Positions 1 to 5,989 are shown, counted from the stretch's first letter. The stretch is 12,882 nucleotides of DNA from Candidatus Eisenbergiella stercorigallinarum (GCA_019120525.1 DWUW01000147.1:1-12882); one strand, 5' to 3'. The notes: generated by a model from the letters alone, not told the origin. A program made the numbers and translations.

Positions 1-227
1 TCCTCCGTCTCTGAACAGTCCCCCTTTTCTTCCAGATCGGAAACAGACTCCGGTTCAATCCAATGTGCGGCCTCCTGCGGCGTACAGCCTTCATACTCCG
101 TCAATGTTCTTGCCAGGATTTGAGAAATGACCTGCCGGAAGCTGAGAAGCTTCTTCACAAGTCCGTCGTACTGTGCCTTGCATCCTGCTGTTTCCAGCGC
201 TTCATAAAATATGGTATTCCGTTTCAT
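1..227 (-). CDS. Partial CDS, N-terminus of a possible PD-(D/E)XK nuclease/transposase-family (Rpn-like) protein
   Basis: An open frame of 75 codons runs off the left edge. It starts at an ATG at 225-227 preceded by AGGAGG at 231-236 (only 3 nt spacing) and, further upstream, by a consensus promoter at 434-462. The visible protein begins MKRNTIFYEALE and contains the stretches LLSFRQVISQILARTL, TEYEGC and TPQEAA. The layout of a short N-terminus, a 'K..L.s..q.la.il..tv.Ey..ct.eE' helix and then an acidic stretch recalls Lachnospiraceae proteins annotated as PD-(D/E)XK nuclease family transposase; this is from memory of that family, not a search. The nuclease core would lie outside the window, so no catalytic residue can be seen. 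The start and the reading frame are well supported; the family name is tentative. Confidence 0.6.
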   Translation of the reverse strand, partial: MKRNTIFYEALETAGCKAQYDGLVKKLLSFRQVISQILARTLTEYEGCTPQEAAHWIEPESVSDLEEKGDCSETE

Positions 228-427
228 GTTCCTCCTGTTTTGCTGCCGCGAGACGGCATTTATCCTGGCAGAAAGAGGTCAAAAACAGAGTATGCTTTTT
301 CGGCTGCTTCTGCCTGTGTCTGATGGGATAACGAATGTCTGGCAGAAACTGCCAAAAAGAATGTGCGAACGCACAAATCATAAAGAATAGTACAGGGGCC
401 ATATGAGAAATGCCCCTGTCTGACTGT
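228..427 (-). other. Structured 5' leader of the leftward partial gene
   Basis: About 200 nt lie between the predicted transcription start (~427, minus strand) and the ATG at 227. The stretch holds a series of perfect inverted repeats: ACAGGGGC/GCCCCTGT (392-399 with 412-419, 12-nt loop), TGTGCG/CGCACA (362-367 with 370-375) followed on the minus strand by TTCTTTTT, GGCAG/CTGCC (341-345 with 349-353), and TGCCG/CGGCA (244-248 with 254-258). The second repeat plus its T-rich tract looks like a weak attenuator. A 66-codon frame starting at the ATG inside the first loop also crosses this region but has no ribosome binding site, so it is not called. No known riboswitch class was recognised. Confidence 0.4.
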
Positions 428-433
428 AATTTG

Positions 434-462
434 ATTATAGAGCGCGGCAGGCGTTCTGTCAA
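434..462 (-). promoter_or_regulatory. Exact consensus sigma-A promoter, TTGACA-N17-TATAAT
   Basis: On the minus strand the -35 TTGACA (457-462) and -10 TATAAT (434-439) both match the consensus at six of six positions, with the optimal 17-bp spacer. Predicted transcription start is near 427, reading leftward towards the partial gene at 1-227. Confidence 0.8.
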
Positions 463-478
463 GGACACGGGAATGAAT

Positions 479-507
479 CGGACAGGGAAACGGATTTCCT
501 CTGTCCG
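479..507. repeat. 12-bp inverted repeat with one bulge, tetraloop CGGA
   Basis: Plus-strand CGGACAG GGAAA (479-490), loop CGGA (491-494), then TTTCC (495-499), a bulged T (500) and CTGTCCG (501-507). All twelve pairs are Watson-Crick. It lies 16 bp upstream of the leftward consensus promoter and just beyond the terminator of the sugar operon. No T-tract follows on either strand, so it is more likely an operator, processing site or second 3'-end hairpin than a terminator by itself. Confidence 0.5.
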
Positions 508-520
508 GTCTTTGCACGCA

Positions 521-571
521 AAAATCCCGGCGGGATCTGAATGCAGCGCATCCAGCATACCGCCGGGATTT
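521..571 (-). terminator. Nested-hairpin terminator of the sugar-acid operon
   Basis: AAATCCCGGCGG (522-533) is perfectly complementary to CCGCCGGGATTT (560-571). The 26-nt interior folds again as CTG-A-ATGC-(AGC)-GCAT-C-CAG. On the minus strand it follows the stop codon at 593 by about 20 nt and ends in TTTT. The T-run is short, so termination may be partial; the symmetric A/T flanks would also allow weak activity from the other side. Confidence 0.65.
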
Positions 572-592
572 CCACCTCAGGCATCCAGTCCG

Positions 593-1303
593 TCAGCCCC
601 TCCCGCTCTTCTCCGCCTCCGCGATGCGACAAAGCTCCTTCTGAAGCCGCTTGGGCACGCTGGCCTTCAGCTCCGGCCAGGGCAGGAGCAGCTCCTTTTC
701 CGGAAGGGAAGCTTCCGGGAAGAAGGGACGAAAACGCAGGGAAGGTTCAAAGGAAAATTTCTTCCGGATATAACGGTGCACCATCTCCTGGGCCGCTTCA
801 TCCGGGACGGCCATCACGTCCTGGAACATTTCGGGAAGCGGGACGCCGTCCAGGCCGGCAAGCTCCCTGCAGCTTTCCTGCCACTGGGGAACCAGGCGCA
901 CCAGCCGGGGAGCGGAAAGCACGGCGTGCTTTCCCGGCTGCAGATAAACGCATACGCGTCCGTTTTCATCCAGGGGCGGCTTTCCCGTATCCAGGTTCAC
1001 CTGGTTCAGGTACTTTCCGTGGAAGCTTCCTTCCGCCTTCTGCACGCCGCCGTCCTTTCCCACGTAGACCCAGACATGCTCCAGCTCGTAAAGGTGCTGG
1101 ATATCATAGTCGAACCAGATCTCATATTCGATCACGCAGTCCGTTTTCTCCCAGTCGGCTGCGATGACGCGTTTGGGAAAGGAGTCGCTGCGAAGATCGC
1201 TTCTGAAAATGGTATAGCCCACCGCCTTCATGTCAAAGGGTTCCTTTTCATCCAGCATGAAAACGGGAAGGTATTTTAAGGCAAGCTCTCTTTCTGCTGT
1301 CAT
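593..1303 (-). CDS. Uncharacterised 236-aa protein, last gene of the sugar-acid operon
   Basis: I do not recognise a named family. The ATG at 1301-1303 is chosen because AAGGGG lies 8 nt upstream and the longer in-frame start at 1348 would overlap the preceding gene, whose stop is at 1321-1323; the true gap is 17 nt. The protein has no signal peptide or membrane segment. Residues 55-95 are the most structured-looking part: alternating hydrophobic strands with an aromatic-rich acidic stretch (YEIWFDYDIQHLYELEHVWVYV is broken here as YEIWFDYDIQ, residues 60-69, then H70 and LEHVWVYV, 74-81), followed by GSFHG (92-96). The E75-H76 and H95 residues could be catalytic or metal-binding, and the pattern faintly recalls Vps62/DUF946-like proteins, but this is speculation. 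The C-terminal third (about 165-236) is charged and helical. Position behind a lyase-like gene and GH105 suggests a role in uronic-acid sugar handling. Confidence 0.75.
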   Translation of the reverse strand: MTAERELALKYLPVFMLDEKEPFDMKAVGYTIFRSDLRSDSFPKRVIAADWEKTDCVIEYEIWFDYDIQHLYELEHVWVYVGKDGGVQKAEGSFHGKYLNQVNLDTGKPPLDENGRVCVYLQPGKHAVLSAPRLVRLVPQWQESCRELAGLDGVPLPEMFQDVMAVPDEAAQEMVHRYIRKKFSFEPSLRFRPFFPEASLPEKELLLPWPELKASVPKRLQKELCRIAEAEKSGRG

Positions 1304-1320
1304 GGCGTTTTCCCCTTTTC

Positions 1321-3039
1321 TTATTTCAGCGTTCCGTCCACGATGCAAAAGCTCCGGTCATAGGGCGTATAGTCGTTGAGGAAGATGCTGTAGCCGTATT
1401 CGTTGCGCTCCTCGCCGGAATAGTGGCCCTTGAAGGCATGGGTTCCGTATCCGGGGCCGATGACGATCTTCTGCGCGCCCTCATGAAGGTTGAGCTCGCC
1501 GCCCCGTAAGATCATGCTCTCGCCCTTTCCCGCAGTCAGGCACATGGTTTCGTTTTCCAGCACGACGCCCGCCGGAACATCCAGCTCCACGCGCAGCGGC
1601 AGGCCGCTCATTCCCTCGGCCTTCACATGGATATCCAGGCCGTTCTCCAGCTCGGAAAGGGTCACGGTGATGGCGACCTTGCTGGTGTGGATCTTATCCC
1701 GTTTGGTATGGTCCATGTCCCACCAGTCGCTGGTTCCCTGATCCTCTTTAAAGGGCTGATAATACCAGCCGCCGGCTTCCGCCTTCAGCACGCAGCCGTT
1801 GTCCTTCACCTCGATGGACTTCGGGATGAAATTCCGGATATCGCAGTAGGATTCTCCGATGCGAAGGCCGATGGGAAGGGAGCCGAACTTCAGGAAGAGG
1901 AAGGCCGCCTTGTTGTTCAGCACGCTGTATACATAATTTTCCTTCTTCACGCGCAGGACCTGGGAGCCGCGGAAGAACTTCCGGTATTCGGGCAGGAAGC
2001 CGTAGCCCTTGAATTCATAGTCCAGCAGCCAGTCGTACATCATGAAGATATACATGCAGTCCTGAGCCAGGTCCGCCCGCTCCATATTGTCTTTGATGAT
2101 CTTGTGGGCCGCCGCGTCAAAGAGCGGATTGCCCGTCTTGTCCGCCATGTAGGTATACAGATAAAAATATTTATCCGCATACTGCTTGGTTCCGTGATCC
2201 TGTCTGGTGGAGTTCTGGGTAAAAATGGTGTCGTCCCCGTCGATGTAGTAGAGCATCATGTTCAGGTTCCGCTCCACATAGCCCAGGAATTTCTCATCTC
2301 CGGTAGCCTCGTAGGCCAAGATCAGGGACTTATCCACCACGGCGTTGTAGTTGCCGGTGGAGCGCTCCGCGTATTCGCCGTCCTCATCCCCGTCGATGCC
2401 TTCCGCCAGATACTGGTTCGCCCGGTCTCTCAGCTTCCGCACCAGCTCCTCCACGGTGTGCGGGATCTGATCCTCGCTGAAATACTCCTTCGGATAGCGG
2501 GGAACCTCAAGCGCCAGCTGTCCGTTCTGCTCCACCACGTTCGCCAGGGTGAAAAGCACGGACATCACCGCCCAGCGGTGGTTGGGCGTATGGAAGCCGC
2601 CGTACAGAAGGATCGGGATGCAGCGAAGCAGCAGGATGAGATATCTGTTCTCAAGCTCCTTCTCCTCTTCCGTCTGCGCGTGCTTTTCCAGGATATTCCA
2701 GGCGCCGTACAGTCTGCGGAAGCAGAAGGAGGTGTCAGGCGCGGAATAGAAATTGCAGCTGGGATAGTCCAGGCTTCCGTCGTCTCTCTGCCATCTTTCG
2801 ATGAAAGAAAGGCCGGTCTTTATGGCGTCAAAAAGCTTCTCATCCTTATAGTATCTGCTTTCCTTACAGAAATACAGGCAGACCGCGTTGGTCAGAAGAT
2901 AAATGGTCAGCTTCCCCTCGATGATCTCGCTGGGCATGCGGCCATAATCCGGTCTTGAGCTGTCCTTTACCTGCTTTGCAAGATAATCCTCCACCATTTT
3001 TTCCGTGGATCTTACGATATGAGGCCAGTATCTTTTCAT
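1321..3039 (-). CDS. Candidate intracellular polysaccharide lyase, heparinase II/III-like (alpha/alpha)6 toroid plus beta-sandwich
   Basis: 572 aa from the ATG at 3037-3039; AGGAGG at 3050-3055 is 10 nt upstream, which fits better than an in-frame TTG at 3045 (4 nt). The N-terminal ~350 residues are helical-repeat-like, with DDGSLDY (86-92), GFHTPNHRW (148-156), DEDGEY (218-223) and ERSTGNYNAVVD (225-236). The Asn-His pair (153-154) and the conserved Arg/Tyr/Asn cluster around 226-232 resemble the catalytic layout of heparinase II/III- and PL8-type lyases. Residues from about 355 onward are beta-strand-rich, as in the C-terminal sandwich of those enzymes. There is no signal peptide, so a substrate of imported oligosaccharides is inferred. 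It sits 32 nt after a GH105-domain gene, which acts on unsaturated uronyl ends that lyases create; this context is the main support for the lyase call. It could instead be a hydrolase or a non-catalytic relative of the same fold. Confidence 0.7.
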   Translation of the reverse strand: MKRYWPHIVRSTEKMVEDYLAKQVKDSSRPDYGRMPSEIIEGKLTIYLLTNAVCLYFCKESRYYKDEKLFDAIKTGLSFIERWQRDDGSLDYPSCNFYSAPDTSFCFRRLYGAWNILEKHAQTEEEKELENRYLILLLRCIPILLYGGFHTPNHRWAVMSVLFTLANVVEQNGQLALEVPRYPKEYFSEDQIPHTVEELVRKLRDRANQYLAEGIDGDEDGEYAERSTGNYNAVVDKSLILAYEATGDEKFLGYVERNLNMMLYYIDGDDTIFTQNSTRQDHGTKQYADKYFYLYTYMADKTGNPLFDAAAHKIIKDNMERADLAQDCMYIFMMYDWLLDYEFKGYGFLPEYRKFFRGSQVLRVKKENYVYSVLNNKAAFLFLKFGSLPIGLRIGESYCDIRNFIPKSIEVKDNGCVLKAEAGGWYYQPFKEDQGTSDWWDMDHTKRDKIHTSKVAITVTLSELENGLDIHVKAEGMSGLPLRVELDVPAGVVLENETMCLTAGKGESMILRGGELNLHEGAQKIVIGPGYGTHAFKGHYSGEERNEYGYSIFLNDYTPYDRSFCIVDGTLK

Positions 3040-3071
3040 TGTCAAATTCCCTCCTTTTCAAAACTGCCGCG

Positions 3072-4694
3072 TCAGATCTCAAGCAGGAACAAGATCGCCA
3101 GCGCCTGGCCGTAGGGCATGGGCTGGATCGGGATGGTCTTATAGAAATCCTTTGAAATCCGTCCCATGGGCGTACCGTAGGAAACCTGATTCACCACACC
3201 GTCCTCAGAGATCAGGGAAAGGATCGGACGCAGCGCCTTCCTTGCCACGCTCTCCCACTTCGGATCCAACAGCCCCGTATGCACGCCTTTTAAGATGCCA
3301 TAGGCAAATCCGGCGGTAGCGCTTGCCTCCTCATAGGAATCGGGATCGTCCAGCAGCGTATGCCACATGCCGCTTTCGGACTGACATTCCGCCAGCGCCC
3401 GTACCTGGTTTTCCAGAGCGCCCTTCAGGATCTTTTCCACGGCAGGCGGGCATTTCAGCATGTCCAGGAATTCCGGGATGGCGATGGTGATCCAGCAGTT
3501 GCCTCTGCCCCAGAACGCGCCGGCGAAATTGTTGCGCTCCAGGAAGGTCCAGCCATGATACCAGAAGCCCGTCTTTTTGTCCTGCAGATATTTCATGTGA
3601 AGCAGGAACTGATACTGCGCCTCCTCCTGATAGTCCTTTCTGCCGAGGATCCGGCCCATGTTGGCCAGAAAAAGCACCGTCATGAACAGGGTATCATCCC
3701 AGATCTCGCCCTCGTTCCAGTCGTCCGAGGTCTGATGCTGGATGCCTCCCTCTTCGGTCCTTGGCATCCCGGTCATGATCCACTCCGCGGCCTCCCGGCA
3801 GGGAGCCATGTATTCCTCGCTCTTGAGATATTCCGCCAGATAAGACATCACCAGATAGGGCGCCATGGTGTTCACATTGGACGGAGGGAAGCCCACCTTT
3901 TTCTGATTGTCGTAATACCTGGTCAGGATATCCAGATATTCCTTCTTCCCGGTCATGGAAAACAGCTTCCAGATGCCTGCCAGGCCGACGCCCTGCGTCC
4001 ATTCCCAGTGCGCGTATTTCTGAAGCTCCTCCTCGGAAATATGCTTCTTCTCTCTCATATTCTTCATGAACTGCTCATCGTCCTCATACAGGATCGGGAC
4101 GAACGCGTCCACCAGAAGATCCAGTTTCTTTTTCGCTTCCGCTTCCATCTTAGCCTCCTCCTCATTCCATTTCTTTTCCAGCTCTTCCAGCAAAGGAAGC
4201 AGCTCGGAAGGATGCTTTACCGTATAGTCCGGCTTCCAGTCCTCCTCTTCAAACTCATGAAAATACCGGGGCGACCAGTCCAGCCAGATGGACGTGATCC
4301 CGAAACGGTTCGCCCCGGCCACATCCTTTTTCAGATTATTTCCGATCATCACGATCCTTCCTTTGTCCGCATCCGTCAGCCCCAGCTGGTCCATTGCCGT
4401 CTGGAACATGGCCCGCGCGGGTTTCTCCTGTTCCACCGTCTCCGACACCACCCAGGCGTCGAAGCAGCGCTTCAGGCCGTTTTCCCGGTATACATTCCGG
4501 AAGGATTCCTCCCCGCCGTCCGCTACGAGAGCGATGGTATAACCCGCTTCCTCCATCTGCCGAAGGACCTCTCCCGCATCCTCGATAAAATCCGCCGTGA
4601 CAACAGTCCCATCCTCCCGGTACTGCTGCGTGGCCTCATCAATGATCGTATCCCCGCTGTCTGTGAAAATAATGATCTTTTTCTGTTCTCCCAT
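3072..4694 (-). CDS. HAD-like domain fused to GH105 unsaturated glucuronyl/rhamnogalacturonyl hydrolase
   Basis: 540 aa. The ATG at 4692-4694 has GGGAGG (4703-4708) 8 nt upstream; the 35 extra codons possible upstream are basic and lie over the promoter region, so they are rejected. Residues 5-165 read as a HAD-superfamily hydrolase: strand plus TDSGDTIID (11-19), ALVADGG (55-61), EKPARAMF (90-97) and MIGNNLKKD (116-124). A charged, coiled-coil-like linker covers 168-190. Residues 190-540 are GH105: AHWEWTQGVGLAG (228-240), IWDDTLFM (331-338, with D334 the likely catalytic Asp equivalent to that of YteR), FWGRGNCW (394-401), SGMWHTLLDD (441-450) and EEASATAGFAYG (455-466). GH105 enzymes remove 4,5-unsaturated uronic acid from the non-reducing end of lyase products. 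There is no signal peptide. It is the first gene of the three-gene operon, divergent from an AraC regulator. The HAD part lacks two usual acidic residues (see findings). Confidence 0.88.
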   Translation of the reverse strand: MGEQKKIIIFTDSGDTIIDEATQQYREDGTVVTADFIEDAGEVLRQMEEAGYTIALVADGGEESFRNVYRENGLKRCFDAWVVSETVEQEKPARAMFQTAMDQLGLTDADKGRIVMIGNNLKKDVAGANRFGITSIWLDWSPRYFHEFEEEDWKPDYTVKHPSELLPLLEELEKKWNEEEAKMEAEAKKKLDLLVDAFVPILYEDDEQFMKNMREKKHISEEELQKYAHWEWTQGVGLAGIWKLFSMTGKKEYLDILTRYYDNQKKVGFPPSNVNTMAPYLVMSYLAEYLKSEEYMAPCREAAEWIMTGMPRTEEGGIQHQTSDDWNEGEIWDDTLFMTVLFLANMGRILGRKDYQEEAQYQFLLHMKYLQDKKTGFWYHGWTFLERNNFAGAFWGRGNCWITIAIPEFLDMLKCPPAVEKILKGALENQVRALAECQSESGMWHTLLDDPDSYEEASATAGFAYGILKGVHTGLLDPKWESVARKALRPILSLISEDGVVNQVSYGTPMGRISKDFYKTIPIQPMPYGQALAILFLLEI

Positions 4695-4742
4695 CTTCCA
4701 TTCCTCCCATCCGCGCCATCGCGCATTTATTGCGTTTCGCCT

Positions 4743-4761
4743 GAAAAGATTGTGTCTTTTC
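4743..4761. promoter_or_regulatory. 7-bp inverted repeat GAAAAGA-N5-TCTTTTC in the divergent promoter region, candidate operator
   Basis: GAAAAGA (4743-4749), TTGTG, TCTTTTC (4755-4761) is a perfect inverted repeat overlapping the -35 element of the rightward promoter and lying between the two divergent genes. It is a plausible regulator site for autoregulation and for the leftward operon. As an A/T-rich stem followed by CCGTTTTTT it also looks weakly like a terminator on the plus strand, but no plus-strand gene ends here. Confidence 0.4.
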
Positions 4762-4778
4762 CGTTTTTTCAGTATACT
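4750..4778 (+). promoter_or_regulatory. Promoter of the AraC-family regulator, TTGTGT-N17-TATACT
   Basis: -35 TTGTGT (4750-4755) and -10 TATACT (4773-4778) are spaced by 17 bp; transcription would start near 4785, about 37 nt before the ATG. The -10 lies in the palindrome AGTATACT (4771-4778), so the same bases offer a -10 for the leftward operon. In that direction the position of the -35 (about 4794-4799) reads GTGGGG, nothing like TTGACA, which fits an activator-dependent promoter. Confidence 0.6.
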
Positions 4779-4821
4779 TACAAAGAACATCCGCCCCACT
4801 TCAGAGAAAGCAGGTAGGTTT

Positions 4822-5769
4822 ATGCCAAACCAGATTGATTATGAAGAAAAACGCTTCATCATTGTAAACGACATCCCTAATATGATGTTTTATTTTTTCG
4901 ATTTTGACGCCCGCTCCAATTCCAGAAACATGGAATTCGAGCATTTCCATTCCTACTATGAGATCCACATCCTGCTCAGTTCCCGCGCTCTCCATTTTAT
5001 AGAAGGAATCCCTTATCCGGTCCGGGCGAATGATTTCGTCCTTCTCCCCCCTTCGCTTCTTCACAAAACCAGCTATCCGGAAGGGGAGCCGTCCAGGCGG
5101 CTTGTCATTGCCTTCCTGTACAGGAACGACGGTTATGGTTTTCGGAACGCCTATGATGAAATACTCGCCCCTTTCCACGCCCCTCTTCCGATCTACCGTT
5201 TCCCGGATGACAGGCAGGCGGTCCTGATCGATATCCTGAACCGGATCGTAAACCTTTCCCGCCATGCCGGGACCCAGGAGCTCACAGATACGGCCGAACT
5301 GCTCCTGCACAGTATCTTCACGGAGTTTCTTTTCTGGCTGAACCATTTTAAGGACAGCAACATCTACCATACGGAACAGGCGGAAGATACGGTCTCTGAA
5401 CGGATCTATGCCGTTTCCAACTATATCCATACCCATTATATGGAAGAGCTGTCCCTGGATGAGCTTGCGAAAGAAGCCTGGATGAGCCCTTATTATCTTT
5501 CCCACCAGTTCAGGCGGGTCACAGGCTACACCCTCACCCACTACATCCATCTGGTACGCGTCCGCAACTGCCAGTTCCTTCTGATCAACAGCCGGAAAAA
5601 GATCACCGAGATTGCCTCTGACTGCGGCTTCACCAGCTTCTCACAGTTCAACCGGGTCTTCCGGCGTTTCTGCGGGGAGTCCCCTTCCGATTACCGCCGG
5701 AGCCGTTTCCCGGAAGACGTACCTTCTGCCCCTGGCCGGAATGCCGCCCCCATTCCCCCAAAAACCTGA
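4822..5769 (+). CDS. AraC-family transcriptional regulator with N-terminal cupin domain
   Basis: 315 aa starting MPNQIDYEEK at the ATG 4822-4824. The ribosome binding site is weak (AGGTAGG, 4812-4818); the frame extends upstream, but those codons overlap the promoter. Residues 38-85 form a sugar-sensing cupin with the pattern EFEHFHSYYEIHILL (H41, H43, E47) and a late ANDFVLLPPSLLH strand pair. Residues 193-292 are the double helix-turn-helix DNA-binding domain: first HTH around LSLDELAKEAWMSPYYLS, second around ITEIASDCGFTSFSQFNRVF, ending in the typical G-SPSDYR. The last 23 residues are Pro/Ala-rich and disordered-looking. It is divergent from the sugar-acid operon across 127 bp, so it most likely activates that operon in response to an imported sugar acid or oligosaccharide; the ligand cannot be told from sequence. 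Confidence 0.92.
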   Translation: MPNQIDYEEKRFIIVNDIPNMMFYFFDFDARSNSRNMEFEHFHSYYEIHILLSSRALHFIEGIPYPVRANDFVLLPPSLLHKTSYPEGEPSRRLVIAFLYRNDGYGFRNAYDEILAPFHAPLPIYRFPDDRQAVLIDILNRIVNLSRHAGTQELTDTAELLLHSIFTEFLFWLNHFKDSNIYHTEQAEDTVSERIYAVSNYIHTHYMEELSLDELAKEAWMSPYYLSHQFRRVTGYTLTHYIHLVRVRNCQFLLINSRKKITEIASDCGFTSFSQFNRVFRRFCGESPSDYRRSRFPEDVPSAPGRNAAPIPPKT

Positions 5770-5860
5770 CTCTCATTCCATAAAGCAGTGTACTTCCCTG
5801 AAATCGATTTATCCACACCAAAATTGCTTTTCTTCCGATATTATATTGCATTTTTTGCTT

Positions 5861-5893
5861 TTTGGATGCTTTTTCCAAATTCCGTGATATAAT
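5861..5893 (+). promoter_or_regulatory. Extended -10 promoter (TGATATAAT) of the MATE gene, with an inverted repeat over the -35 region
   Basis: TATAAT at 5888-5893 is preceded by TG at 5885-5886, making an extended -10. No good -35 exists at 17 bp (GATGCT); TTGGAT at 5862-5867 is 20 bp away. TTTGGA (5861-5866) and TCCAAA (5874-5879) form a 6-bp inverted repeat with a 7-nt spacer over the -35 region, a possible repressor site. The upstream DNA (5820-5880) is very T-tract-rich and could act as an UP element. Transcription would start near 5900. Confidence 0.6.
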
Positions 5894-5899
5894 AAGAAA

Positions 5900-5989
5900 T
5901 TGAGCGTACCAAAGCCCCGGGTTCCTGTCAGGCAGGGACCGGGCAGAAAAAAAGCCCCTTTCCGGGGCAGATGGAGGAATCGATTCATT
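5900..5989 (+). promoter_or_regulatory. Structured leader of the MATE gene with competing hairpins, candidate riboswitch or attenuator-like element
   Basis: Hairpin A pairs CCCGG (5916-5920) with CCGGG (5939-5943) and TTCCTG (5922-5927) with CAGGGA (5933-5938), loop TCAGG, one bulged G. Hairpin B pairs GCCCC (5954-5958) with GGGGC (5964-5968), loop TTTCC, and ends 4 nt before the ribosome binding site GGAGG (5973-5977). In addition, GCCCCGG (5914-5920) is exactly complementary to CCGGGGC (5962-5968), so a long-range stem would exclude both hairpins. Such a switchable leader upstream of a MATE transporter calls to mind the guanidine-IV (mepA) riboswitch, but I cannot match its conserved bases from memory and do not claim it. 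Confidence 0.4.
5947..5968 (-). terminator. Terminator-like hairpin on the minus strand inside the MATE leader
   Basis: Read on the minus strand this is GCCCC-GGAAA-GGGGC followed by seven T. That is a convincing short intrinsic terminator, but only for leftward transcripts, that is, RNA antisense to the MATE gene. No leftward gene ends here; it may stop antisense or readthrough RNA before it enters the AraC gene. Confidence 0.5.

Noticed and set aside
202..558. Minus-strand 118-codon and overlapping 85-codon frames in the left intergenic region
   Set aside because: They cross the consensus promoter and hairpins and end inside the edge gene, which has a better SD and start.
410..1279. 289-codon plus-strand frame
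   Set aside because: Runs through the terminator hairpin and antisense to the 593-1303 gene; no ribosome binding site.
1627..2958. 443-codon plus-strand frame
   Set aside because: It is antisense to the lyase-like gene. Its composition (many His, Val, Gly, Arg) is that of a GC-rich shadow frame, it has no ribosome binding site, and the opposite strand has family motifs.
4743..4768. Plus-strand terminator (GAAAAGA/TCTTTTC then CCGTTTTTT)
   Set aside because: The stem is nearly all A/T, and no plus-strand gene ends upstream; an operator reading is more sensible.
3360..4817. 485-codon plus-strand frame
   Set aside because: Antisense to the HAD-GH105 gene; no motif or ribosome binding site, and the GH105 motifs on the other strand are clear.
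5954..5968. Rightward terminator or attenuator for the MATE gene
   Set aside because: No T-tract follows on the plus strand; any rightward control would have to be at translation or through alternative pairing.
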